The notes under the pieces were generated by a model that did no database searches, had not been told where the DNA came from, and saw nothing but the letters and a program-made list of their open reading frames with translations. A stretch of 64,000 nt of DNA from assembly GCF_002237595.1 (NCBI RefSeq), contig NZ_CP022529.1, positions 3,782,001 through 3,846,000 on the forward strand, written 5' to 3'. Every line of letters starts with the position of its first letter. Within the stretch, counting starts at the first letter, position 1. A program made the position numbers and the translations under genes. Source of the stretch: Labrenzia sp. VG12 (GTDB taxonomy: Bacteria > Pseudomonadota > Alphaproteobacteria > Rhizobiales > Stappiaceae). Shown here piece by piece: positions 32,121 through 39,109 of this stretch.

Positions 32121-32630
32121 TCATGCGACCTCTTCGCCCGCCTTGCCGATTTCGTCCAGTTTCTTCTGCAAGGACAGTCTGTCCAGTGACGACATTGGCA
32201 AATTAACAAAAACCGAGATGCGGTTGTTGAGCATGCGGAAGGCATCGCTGTAAGCAAGCCGACGTTCTGTCTCGTTGCCTTCAACCGCAGCCGGATCAGG
32301 CAGCCCCCAATGGGCGGACATCGGCTGCCCCGGCCAAACCGGGCAGGCTTCCTTTGCCGCGTTGTCGCAGACAGTGAAGACGAAATCCATTTCCGGCGCG
32401 CCCGGCTCAGCGAATTCGGCCCAATCCTTGGACCGAAAATCTTCAGTCTTGAAGTTGAGCTTCTTCAGAAGTTCAAGAGCTTCTGGCTTCACGCTACCAG
32501 CCGGATGAGAGCCAGCCGAGAAGGCCCTGAAACGCCCCTGCCCGTCCCGGTTGAGAATGGCTTCCGCCATGATGGACCGAGCAGAATTGCCGGTGCAGAG
32601 GAAAAGTACGTTGTAAACACCGTCCGACAT
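32121..32630 (-). CDS. arsC: Arsenate reductase, thioredoxin-coupled low-molecular-weight phosphatase type
   Basis: 169 residues. The phosphatase-like loop CTGNSARS (Cys12 to Arg18) is at the N terminus. Two more cysteines in FVFTVCDNAAKEACPVWPG are eight positions apart, the redox pair that cycles with the catalytic Cys in thioredoxin-coupled ArsC, so arsenate reduction rather than protein-tyrosine dephosphorylation is likely. GGAGAG lies seven bases before ATG 32630. It follows arsR by 18 bases on the same strand. No arsenite efflux gene (arsB/acr3) is in the window. Confidence 0.9.
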   Translation of the reverse strand: MSDGVYNVLFLCTGNSARSIMAEAILNRDGQGRFRAFSAGSHPAGSVKPEALELLKKLNFKTEDFRSKDWAEFAEPGAPEMDFVFTVCDNAAKEACPVWPGQPMSAHWGLPDPAAVEGNETERRLAYSDAFRMLNNRISVFVNLPMSSLDRLSLQKKLDEIGKAGEEVA

Positions 32631-32648
32631 GGCGGTCTCTCCTGTAAT

Positions 32649-32984
32649 TTACAGTTTACGGCAGGTGATTGCTTCCAAGGCCTGGGCACATAACTCCGGA
32701 TGGCCGCCACAGCAGTCCGCCACCAGGAACGTCAGCAAGTCCTGCGTTCCGTCCAGATCCGCGAAATAGCGGATCGACCGACCCTCACGTTCATTGCGAA
32801 CCAAGCCGGCCTGCAACAACACCGAGAGGTTTGCCGACATGGTGTTTTGGCGGACGCCCAGCGCCTCGCCAATGTCGCCCGCACTCATGCCTTCCGGGCC
32901 CGCATTGATCAGGAGCCGGAAGACTTCCAGCCGGGTCTTTTGACTGAGCGCACCAAAAGCGCTTAAGGCAGAATTTATATCCAT
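32649..32984 (-). CDS. arsR: ArsR/SmtB family metalloregulator
   Basis: 111 residues. A winged-helix DNA-binding domain: FGALSQKTRLEVFRLLINAG, then MSAGDIGEALGVRQNTMSAN-LSVLLQAGLV (recognition helix) and NEREGRSIRYFADLDG (wing). The typical ELCVCDL arsenic site of E. coli ArsR is absent; instead the C terminus has DCCGGHPELC and a final TCRKL, thiols that could form the As(III) site, as in other lineages where the site moved to the C terminus. It starts the arsRC unit and would repress it from AT-rich inverted repeats directly upstream. Confidence 0.88.
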   Translation of the reverse strand: MDINSALSAFGALSQKTRLEVFRLLINAGPEGMSAGDIGEALGVRQNTMSANLSVLLQAGLVRNEREGRSIRYFADLDGTQDLLTFLVADCCGGHPELCAQALEAITCRKL

Positions 32985-33008
32985 AAATCATGATATATTG
33001 ATATTTTA
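32985..33008 (-). promoter_or_regulatory. Candidate ArsR operator/promoter
   Basis: The bases just before the arsR start contain the palindrome ATCATGAT (32988-32995) embedded in a wider AATCA ... TGATATT inverted arrangement, all AT-rich. Position at the start codon fits autorepression. The exact boundaries are uncertain. Confidence 0.4.
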
Positions 33009-33137
33009 GGGAAATAGCAAGCCTGCTCTTCCGCTACGGCATGCACTTTCTCTTGTCAGAAACCGTCATATGAAGGCAGAAGACTTGAAATTGATCGTCG
33101 AGACTGCTGACCTGCCAACGTGAAAGGGTCGGACCGC

Positions 33138-34223
33138 ATGCAATCAATCACCAATCCATGGCGCGGCAAGGGACTTCCGGCAGAAGCAGAGCTGGCGGAC
33201 GGGACCGTTTCCGAACATCCGGAGATGGCCGAGACCTTTCTTGAGCGCAGCCTGGACAAGAGGCCGACGCCCCTGCTCGATCTGCCGGAACTCGCATCGG
33301 CCTGTGGCATCGGAGCCCTTCATGTCAAGGACGAACGCGGCCGCATGGGGCTTGGCAGCTTCAAGGCGCTCGGCGCTGCCTATGCGATTGCCAAGCGGGC
33401 CGGGCAAAAGCTCAAGGACGGCAGCGCAAGTTCCTATGAAACTGCACTGGAAGGCACGACCTTTGTCTGCGCCAGCGCCGGCAATCATGGCCTGTCACTG
33501 GCCGCCGGCGCCCCGGCGGTCGGGGCAAAGGCCGTTGTCTTTGTTGCAGAAACGGTTCCGGAAGCATTTGTCGTCCGCCTTCAGCTGCGCGGCGCCAAGG
33601 TGATCAGGGCCGGCGCCACGTATGAAGACAGCATGCTGGAAGCTGAAAAACAGGCGTTGGAAAACGGCTGGATCCAGATACCCGACAGCACCTGGCCGGG
33701 CATGACGGAGGCCGGGCGCGATGTCATGGAAGGTTATCTGATCATGGGCCTCGAGATTGCCGATCAGATCCCGGCGCCGCCGACCCATGTATTTCTGCAG
33801 GCCGGTGTCGGCGGACTGGCCGCGGCCTGCGCGGTCAGTGCACGGCTGACCTGGGGCGACAACGTACAGATCGTCGTGGTGGAACCCGATGACGCACCGG
33901 CCCTGAAGGCCAGTGTCGAGGCCGGCAGGCCGGTCGTTGCGCCAGGTCCGGTTTCCATCATGGGCCGCCTCGACTGCAAGGAACCGTCCCATCTGGCCTT
34001 GAAATATCTCGCGCGCGAGGCCGATGCCTTTGTGACGATTTCCGATGACGAGGCCGCGGACACCACCGAATGGCTGACCCGGAACGGGCTGGCCAGCACG
34101 CCCTCCGGGGCAGCCGGCCTCGCCGCCCTGCATCACGCAAGGGGACCGCTCGCAGCAGCCCTGAACCTGAACGCTCAATCGCGGGTCCTGTGTTACCTAT
34201 CAGAGGGACCGGAAGACGGCTGA
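33138..34223 (+). CDS. PLP-dependent lyase resembling diaminopropionate ammonia-lyase
   Basis: 361 residues from ATG 33138. Fold type II PLP enzyme: the Schiff-base lysine lies in MGLGSFKALGAAYAI (Lys76), the cofactor phosphate loop near GVGGLAAACAV, and SAGNHGLSLAAGA is the Asn-containing motif that contacts the ring. GMTEAGRDVMEGYLIMGLEI, THVFLQAGVGG and SIMGRLDCKEPSHLALK align best with diaminopropionate ammonia-lyase (YgeX), which deaminates 2,3-diaminopropionate to pyruvate; threonine-dehydratase-like relatives such as EutB of ectoine degradation are alternatives. The next gene, 57 bases on, encodes an Asp/Glu-racemase-fold protein, so both may serve amino-acid catabolism. Confidence 0.78.
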   Translation: MQSITNPWRGKGLPAEAELADGTVSEHPEMAETFLERSLDKRPTPLLDLPELASACGIGALHVKDERGRMGLGSFKALGAAYAIAKRAGQKLKDGSASSYETALEGTTFVCASAGNHGLSLAAGAPAVGAKAVVFVAETVPEAFVVRLQLRGAKVIRAGATYEDSMLEAEKQALENGWIQIPDSTWPGMTEAGRDVMEGYLIMGLEIADQIPAPPTHVFLQAGVGGLAAACAVSARLTWGDNVQIVVVEPDDAPALKASVEAGRPVVAPGPVSIMGRLDCKEPSHLALKYLAREADAFVTISDDEAADTTEWLTRNGLASTPSGAAGLAALHHARGPLAAALNLNAQSRVLCYLSEGPEDG

Positions 34224-34280
34224 GCCGGCAAGAACCACAGCCGATGACGCGCACCTGACAGCGACAGACCTGGAACCAGC

Positions 34281-35033
34281 ATGCAATCGACGCAACTGCC
34301 TTTCACAACGGACGACGAGGACACGGCAACAAAGCGGCTGGGCCTGATCGTCTTGTCCGCGGATGAAACCATTGAAGGCGAGTTTCGGCCCCTTTTCGAC
34401 CGGGAGGACCTTGCGCTCTATCACACCCGGATCCGGACCGCGCCGGATGTCACGCCGGAAACCCTGATGCGCATGAAAGACGGCCTGACCGGAGCGGCAG
34501 CCCTCTTGCCGGAAACCGGATCGATGGACGTCATCGGCTATGCCTGCACGTCCGGCGCCACCGTGATTGGCTCCGATGCGGTTGCCTCAGCGGTCCGCAA
34601 AGCCCATTCGGCTGCGGCCGTCACCAACCCGGCGAGCGCCGTCGTTGCGGCGCTCGATCATCTGGACGTTTCGAAAATCGGCGTTGTGTCTCCCTATGTC
34701 GAGAGCGTGTCGGAAGCAGTGTGCACCTTGCTGCAAGACAACGGTTTCGATCCCGTCAGGATCGGCTCCTTCGGCCAGGCCGAAGAAGCCGTCGTCGCCC
34801 GGATTGCTCATCAGTCGGTTCAGGACGCCGTGTGCACGATCGGTGAGGATCCGGAGGTTGAAGCCGTCTTTGCCTCCTGCACCAATTTGCGCACGTTCAA
34901 GGTGATCGAGGCTTGCGAACATCAGTTGGGCAAACCGGTGATCAGCTCCAATCTGGCCCTTGCCTGGCATATGATGAAACTTGCCGGCCTTGAAACCAGG
35001 GGGCTCGGGCCCGGCAGGCTGTTCAACGACTAG
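34281..35033 (+). CDS. Maleate isomerase/Asp-Glu racemase-fold protein
   Basis: 250 residues. Two catalytic cysteines characteristic of the superfamily are present: Cys89 in IGYACTSGATVIG and Cys200 in VFASCTNLRTF, with SKIGVVSPYVESVSEAVC between them. Close relatives are maleate cis-trans isomerases, arylmalonate decarboxylases and EutA of hydroxyectoine use. Adjacent to a PLP lyase, it could isomerise or racemise the substrate or product of that enzyme. In ectoine-degradation gene sets an EutA/EutB pair has the same two folds, but no doeA/doeB or ectoine transporter genes are here, so this assignment is only a lead. Confidence 0.78.
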   Translation: MQSTQLPFTTDDEDTATKRLGLIVLSADETIEGEFRPLFDREDLALYHTRIRTAPDVTPETLMRMKDGLTGAAALLPETGSMDVIGYACTSGATVIGSDAVASAVRKAHSAAAVTNPASAVVAALDHLDVSKIGVVSPYVESVSEAVCTLLQDNGFDPVRIGSFGQAEEAVVARIAHQSVQDAVCTIGEDPEVEAVFASCTNLRTFKVIEACEHQLGKPVISSNLALAWHMMKLAGLETRGLGPGRLFND

Positions 35034-35081
35034 CCGCCCCGCTCACTCTCCACTAATTCTGAGGTGCAAGGACCCGGTAGG

Positions 35082-35579
35082 TCAGTGCATGCGATGAAAC
35101 GTGTCCAGGCTGTTGCGCAGAGACATCCGGTCAAGCTGGTCCTTGGGCAGGCTCATGAAAGAGGCGAGCCCCTCGCTGAGGCACCTGAAGGTCTCCGCGT
35201 AATCCGTATCCGATGCGGACCCGTTTGCCACTTGCGCACCCGGATCAGGCAGGGGCCACAGGGCCGTTGTCGGATGCCCGGGCCAGACAGGGCAGGTCTT
35301 TTCCCTGTCCTGATCACAGATCGTGATCATGAAATCGAGCTCCGGCATGTTCGAGCCGACCAGTTCCGTCAGACTTTTCGCATAGGCCGCCTCGGCATTG
35401 CAGTCCATGCGCTGCAACAAGCGAACGACTTCCGGACGCACTTCCCTCGCCGGGTTGGTTCCGGCCGAAAAGGCCCGAAATCGCCCGTGCCCCTGGCGAT
35501 TGACGATGGCTTCGGCCATGACCGACCGTGCCGCGTTGCGGGTGCATAAAAAGAGAATGTTGTAAGTGTCGTCGTTCAT
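35082..35579 (-). CDS. Second ArsC-like arsenate reductase paralogue
   Basis: 165 residues from ATG 35579 (GGAG eight bases upstream); the frame begins seven codons earlier. It has CTRNAARS (Cys12 to Arg18) and the redox pair in TICDQDREKTCPVWPG, so the thioredoxin-coupled mechanism is retained. It differs strongly from the arsRC copy (for example Arg in place of Gly in the loop, a longer middle and a distinct C-terminal end), indicating an old duplication or separate acquisition rather than recent copying. It sits alone, convergent with the racemase-fold gene and not next to an arsR gene. Confidence 0.85.
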   Translation of the reverse strand: MNDDTYNILFLCTRNAARSVMAEAIVNRQGHGRFRAFSAGTNPAREVRPEVVRLLQRMDCNAEAAYAKSLTELVGSNMPELDFMITICDQDREKTCPVWPGHPTTALWPLPDPGAQVANGSASDTDYAETFRCLSEGLASFMSLPKDQLDRMSLRNSLDTFHRMH

Positions 35580-36179
35580 GGCTTCAGCTCCGTCCTTCAA
35601 GGTGCTGCTCCGATCATGAAGCGCTCATATTGACGCAACGTCAACAACGAAAGCCGGCAGGCGCTGCTCAAAAGCCCTCTTTACTCTCACCGGCCATTTT
35701 GAAAGTGTCCTTTCTGCAACCTGGAGGGAAAGATGCCGAGATTCACGGCCGGATATCCTGCCGGGTCGATCGCCGCGCCCTTCATGAGCAGGCCGCACAA
35801 ACAGCCATGCGTCACTTTCAAGCAACAAGTTGAATACCAATCGCGCAATTCCATCGTTTTCCTTGTTGACTCAAGCGATATTCCGGGCAAAAACACCGCC
35901 GTCTCAAGTTTTGACGTTTGCGAGCCCCCAATGACCCGGCTGAAAGCCGACATTCTGGATATGATGTCCCTGGCCCTTGCCAGCGCTACCTTCATGCGCG
36001 GCGAGACCCGGACCGATGCCGCAACCGCACTGAAACGCACACCGAAGACCACCAAGACCACCGCTTGACGGTGCCGCTCATCCCGCCTCCCCGGGGATGG
36101 GAGGCGCCGGGAGCCGGCGACGCCCATCCAGAACCAGGGCAGCCGGCGCAGCGGGGAGACGGACAAGGACTAAGCTAAG
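35580..36179. other. 600-base intergenic stretch with one doubtful small gene
   Basis: The stretch runs from the ArsC paralogue to asd. It contains the short inverted repeat TTGACG-CAA-CGTCAA at 35630-35644, one frame with a good ribosome site (35733-36068), and otherwise no recognisable feature. The last 110 bases are GC-rich and include the asd promoter region and AAGGA before the asd start. Confidence 0.6.
35733..36068 (+). CDS. Hypothetical protein, unverified
   Basis: 111 codons from ATG 35733, preceded by GGAGG five bases upstream, which is the main reason to list it. No signal peptide or known domain is visible. The last 45 residues, from an internal ATG at 35931, have a helical look (RLKADILDMMSLALASATFM) and a basic end with repeated Thr-Lys. 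The N-terminal half has unremarkable composition. The opposite strand also has a frame of similar length. It could be a real small gene or a chance frame; a start at 35931 for a 45-residue peptide is also possible. Confidence 0.35.
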   Translation: MPRFTAGYPAGSIAAPFMSRPHKQPCVTFKQQVEYQSRNSIVFLVDSSDIPGKNTAVSSFDVCEPPMTRLKADILDMMSLALASATFMRGETRTDAATALKRTPKTTKTTA

Positions 36180-37214
36180 ATGGGTTTCAAGATCGCAATT
36201 GCAGGCGCCACCGGCAATGTCGGCCGCGAGATGCTCGACATTCTCGCCGAGCGCGGCTTTCCGGCGGACGAAGTCGTCGCCCTTGCCTCGCGTCGCTCGC
36301 AGGGCACCGAGGTTTCCTTTGGCGACAAGACGCTGAAGGTACAGGCCATGGAGAACTATGACTTCTCCGACACGGATATCTGCCTGATGTCCGCCGGCGG
36401 CACCATTTCCAAGGAATGGTCTCCGCGCATCGGCGCACAGGGCTGCGTTGTCATCGACAACTCTTCCGCCTGGCGCTACGACGCGGATGTGCCGCTGATC
36501 GTGCCGGAAGTGAATGCCGATGCCATCACCGGCTTCACCAAGAAGAACATCATTGCCAATCCGAACTGCTCCACCGCACAGCTGGTCGTGGCGCTGAAGC
36601 CGCTGCATGACCACGCCAAGATCAAGCGCATCGTCGTTGCCACCTACCAGTCCGTCTCAGGTGGCGGCAAGGACGCGATGGAAGAGCTGTTCAACCAGAC
36701 CCGTGCGGTTTTCGTGAACGATCCGATCGAACCGGAAAAATTCACGAAGCGCATCGCCTTCAACGTGATCCCGCATATCGATGCCTTCATGGAAGACGGC
36801 TACACCAAGGAAGAATGGAAGGTTCTGGCCGAGACCAAGAAGATGCTCGACCCGGCCATCAAGGTGACCTGCACCGCCGTGCGCGTGCCCGTCTTCATCG
36901 GCCATTCCGAAGCGGTCAACATCGAATTCGAAAACGAGATCACCGCGGACGAAGCCCGCAACATCCTGCGTGAGGCGCCGGGCTGCCTCGTCATCGACAA
37001 GCAGGAAGACGGCGGTTACATCACGCCTTATGAAAGCGCAGGCGAGGACGCGACCTATATTTCGCGTATCCGCGAGGACGCTACGGTCGAGAACGGCCTC
37101 AACATGTGGGTGGTATCCGACAACCTGCGCAAGGGCGCCGCGCTCAACACCGTGCAGATCGCCGAGGTTCTGGTGAACCGCGGCCTGATCTCGCCGAAAA
37201 AAGCTGCGGCCTGA
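36180..37214 (+). CDS. asd: Aspartate-semialdehyde dehydrogenase
   Basis: 344 residues. Asd reduces aspartyl phosphate to aspartate semialdehyde, the branch point for lysine/diaminopimelate, threonine and methionine. Signatures: IAGATGNVGREMLDIL (NADP-binding loop), LMSAGGTISKEWSP, VVIDNSSAWRYD, the catalytic Cys130 in IIANPNCSTAQLVVALKPL and the TYQSVSGGGKDAMEEL block, followed by VPVFIGHSEAVNIEFE. All expected catalytic positions are present. A terminator follows, so it is probably monocistronic. Confidence 0.97.
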   Translation: MGFKIAIAGATGNVGREMLDILAERGFPADEVVALASRRSQGTEVSFGDKTLKVQAMENYDFSDTDICLMSAGGTISKEWSPRIGAQGCVVIDNSSAWRYDADVPLIVPEVNADAITGFTKKNIIANPNCSTAQLVVALKPLHDHAKIKRIVVATYQSVSGGGKDAMEELFNQTRAVFVNDPIEPEKFTKRIAFNVIPHIDAFMEDGYTKEEWKVLAETKKMLDPAIKVTCTAVRVPVFIGHSEAVNIEFENEITADEARNILREAPGCLVIDKQEDGGYITPYESAGEDATYISRIREDATVENGLNMWVVSDNLRKGAALNTVQIAEVLVNRGLISPKKAAA

Positions 37215-37236
37215 GCAGACTTTTGATATCGAGGAA

Positions 37237-37268
37237 AACAGGCGCCATCCGGCGCCTGTTTTTCTTTG
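37237..37268 (+). terminator. Rho-independent terminator after asd
   Basis: AACAGGCGCC-ATCC-GGCGCCTGTT, ten perfect pairs, followed by TTTCTTTG, 22 bases after the stop. Confidence 0.9.
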
Positions 37269-37294
37269 ACAATCCAGGGGAGCATGGCCACGCC

Positions 37295-38026
37295 ATGTCC
37301 GACACGTTCAACGGGTCCTTTCAGGACTTTCTGGCCACTGCGCCCGAGGCACGCTTTACCGACTGGCTTGCCGCCCGCGCGGAACCTTACTGGACCAGTG
37401 CCTGCACGCATCCTTTCACGGCAGCCATCGGCGATGACACCATGCCGGAAGCCGCCTATGCGCGCTATCTGATCGAGGACTACACTTTTGTCACCGATCT
37501 GGCCTCCACACTTGGATACCTGGTGGCAAAAGCGCCCGGCATGCGGTCCAAATCCCGGCTCGCCGGTTTTCTGGCGCTGCTGACATCTGAGGAAAACGAC
37601 TATTTTCTGCGCTCCTTTAAGGCGCTCGGTGTCCTGCCGGAAAACTACGAGACCGCAGCCCAGGGACCCGTGACCCGGGCCTTTTCCGATCTGCTTTTGA
37701 CGTCTGCCGGCAAGGGCTCCTATGAAGACGGGCTCACGTGCCTGCTCTGCGCGGAATGGTGTTACCTGACCTGGGGCCTCCGGGAAGCGCAAAAACAACG
37801 CCCGGCGACCTTCTACCTAGCCGAATGGATCGACCTCCACGCCGTTGCCGGCTTTCAGGCGTTTGTCGACTGGATCAGGTCAGAGCTGGATCGGCTCGGT
37901 CCGGGCCTGTCCGCAGAGCACCAGCAGCATCTTGCCGATCTCTTCCGCCGCATGAGCGTTCTGGAAGCCGCCTTTTTTGAAACAGCCTGGACGGGCCAGG
38001 TCCCGGATCTTCCGGATAACCCCTAA
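37295..38026 (+). CDS. TenA/thiaminase-2 family protein
   Basis: 243 residues from ATG 37295 (MSDTFNGSFQDFL). All-helical TenA fold: HPFTAAIGDDTMPEAAYARY, LIEDYTFVTDLASTLGYLVA, and CAEWCYLTWGLREAQ with the motif carrying the active-site cysteine region. TenA hydrolyses aminopyrimidine thiamine degradation products to salvage hydroxymethylpyrimidine, or acts on thiamine itself. The usual tail VLEAAFFETAW with its catalytic-type Glu is present. No thi genes are close; the following DMT permease, 12 bases on, might carry a related compound. Function in thiamine salvage is probable, not certain. Confidence 0.85.
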   Translation: MSDTFNGSFQDFLATAPEARFTDWLAARAEPYWTSACTHPFTAAIGDDTMPEAAYARYLIEDYTFVTDLASTLGYLVAKAPGMRSKSRLAGFLALLTSEENDYFLRSFKALGVLPENYETAAQGPVTRAFSDLLLTSAGKGSYEDGLTCLLCAEWCYLTWGLREAQKQRPATFYLAEWIDLHAVAGFQAFVDWIRSELDRLGPGLSAEHQQHLADLFRRMSVLEAAFFETAWTGQVPDLPDNP

Positions 38027-38038
38027 CGGATCGCAGCC

Positions 38039-38932
38039 ATGTTCCTCTATGAGGCCGCCGCCCTTGGGGCGGCAACGCTCTGGGCCCTGACGGGTCTGCT
38101 GTCCGCCGGTCCGGCCCAGCACCTGGGCGCAATTGCGTTCAATTGCACGCGCATGGTCCTCGTGGCGCTGATGCTGTCCGTCTGGGTCGCCCTGACCACC
38201 GGTTGGAGCTCCATTGCCGGCGATCATCTCGTGCCGCTGGTCCTGTCCGGTTTCATCGGCATCTTTCTGGGTGACACGGCCCTGTTCCTGACGCTGAACC
38301 GCATGGGCCCCCGCCGGACCGCCATGCTGTTTTCCCTAAATGCCCCCATGTCGGCGATCCTCGGCTGGATGGTCCTTGGTGAACATCTCAACGCGACCCA
38401 GATTTTCGGCATCCTGCTGACGTTTCTGGGCGTTCTGCTGGCCATCCGTTTCGGCAAGCGCAAGTCTCAGCTGCACAAGTGGGAAAGCATTCGCGGCCCG
38501 ATCTGGGTTGGTGTTCTGATCGGACTGGCCGCGGCGCTCTCCCAGTCTGTCGGCTCGCTGATCGCCCGTCCGATCATGGAAAGCGGCGCCGATCCGGTCG
38601 CGGCGTCCAGCATTCGCGTCGGCGTGGCCGCGCTCGGGCTTCTCGCGCTGACCCGGCTGCCCTTTTCCTGGGTCAAGCCGGCCGGGCGTCTGACGCTGCC
38701 CATCACCGGCATCATTGCCCTGTCCGGCCTGCTCGGCATGGGTCTTGGCATGACCCTGATCCTGTTCGCTCTGTCAGGCGGAGAAGTCGGCATTATCGCA
38801 ACCCTGTCTGCCACGACACCGGTTGTCATGCTGCCCATGATGTGGTGGCGCACCAGGGAAATGCCGGCGCTTGGCGCCTGGGCCGGGGCAGCACTTGTCG
38901 TCGCCGGCAGCGCGCTGCTGTTCGTGAGCTGA
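38039..38932 (+). CDS. DMT superfamily (EamA) permease
   Basis: 297 residues, ten membrane helices in two EamA repeats of about 140 residues. Marks include AALGAATLWALTGLLSAGPA at the start, SGFIGIFLGDTALFLTLNRM and the ALNLMGPRRTAMLF-like stretch of repeat 1, then GVLIGLAAALSQSVGSLIAR for repeat 2. EamA proteins transport metabolites or drugs of many kinds. The 12-base gap after the TenA gene suggests co-expression and hints at a thiamine-related cargo, which remains a guess. Confidence 0.88.
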   Translation: MFLYEAAALGAATLWALTGLLSAGPAQHLGAIAFNCTRMVLVALMLSVWVALTTGWSSIAGDHLVPLVLSGFIGIFLGDTALFLTLNRMGPRRTAMLFSLNAPMSAILGWMVLGEHLNATQIFGILLTFLGVLLAIRFGKRKSQLHKWESIRGPIWVGVLIGLAAALSQSVGSLIARPIMESGADPVAASSIRVGVAALGLLALTRLPFSWVKPAGRLTLPITGIIALSGLLGMGLGMTLILFALSGGEVGIIATLSATTPVVMLPMMWWRTREMPALGAWAGAALVVAGSALLFVS

Positions 38933-39066
38933 ACACACAACGAAAAAGACCGCCGCCCCGGAGCCGTCCGGCACAAATCAGGAGATCACGCGTCTGCAGG
39001 CTGCATGGGGTTGCCCTCCGAAAACCGCTCCGTGGGATTAATCATTGCGCTTGACGCGAGGTCTGC

Positions 39067-39084
39067 CCGTGACTGCAGTCACGG
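39067..39084. repeat. Perfect 18-base palindrome
   Basis: CCGTGACTGCAGTCACGG is its own reverse complement. It lies between the convergent DMT permease and RND pump genes, 26 bases from the latter's stop. It has no T-run, so it is either a factor-binding site or a weak bidirectional hairpin. Confidence 0.5.
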
Positions 39085-39109
39085 TTCCGGCGAAGGGAAC
39101 AGCGGGCGT

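Noticed and set aside
32121..32630. ArsC as a plain protein-tyrosine phosphatase
   Set aside because: The additional cysteine pair spaced by eight and the arsR partner favour arsenate reductase.
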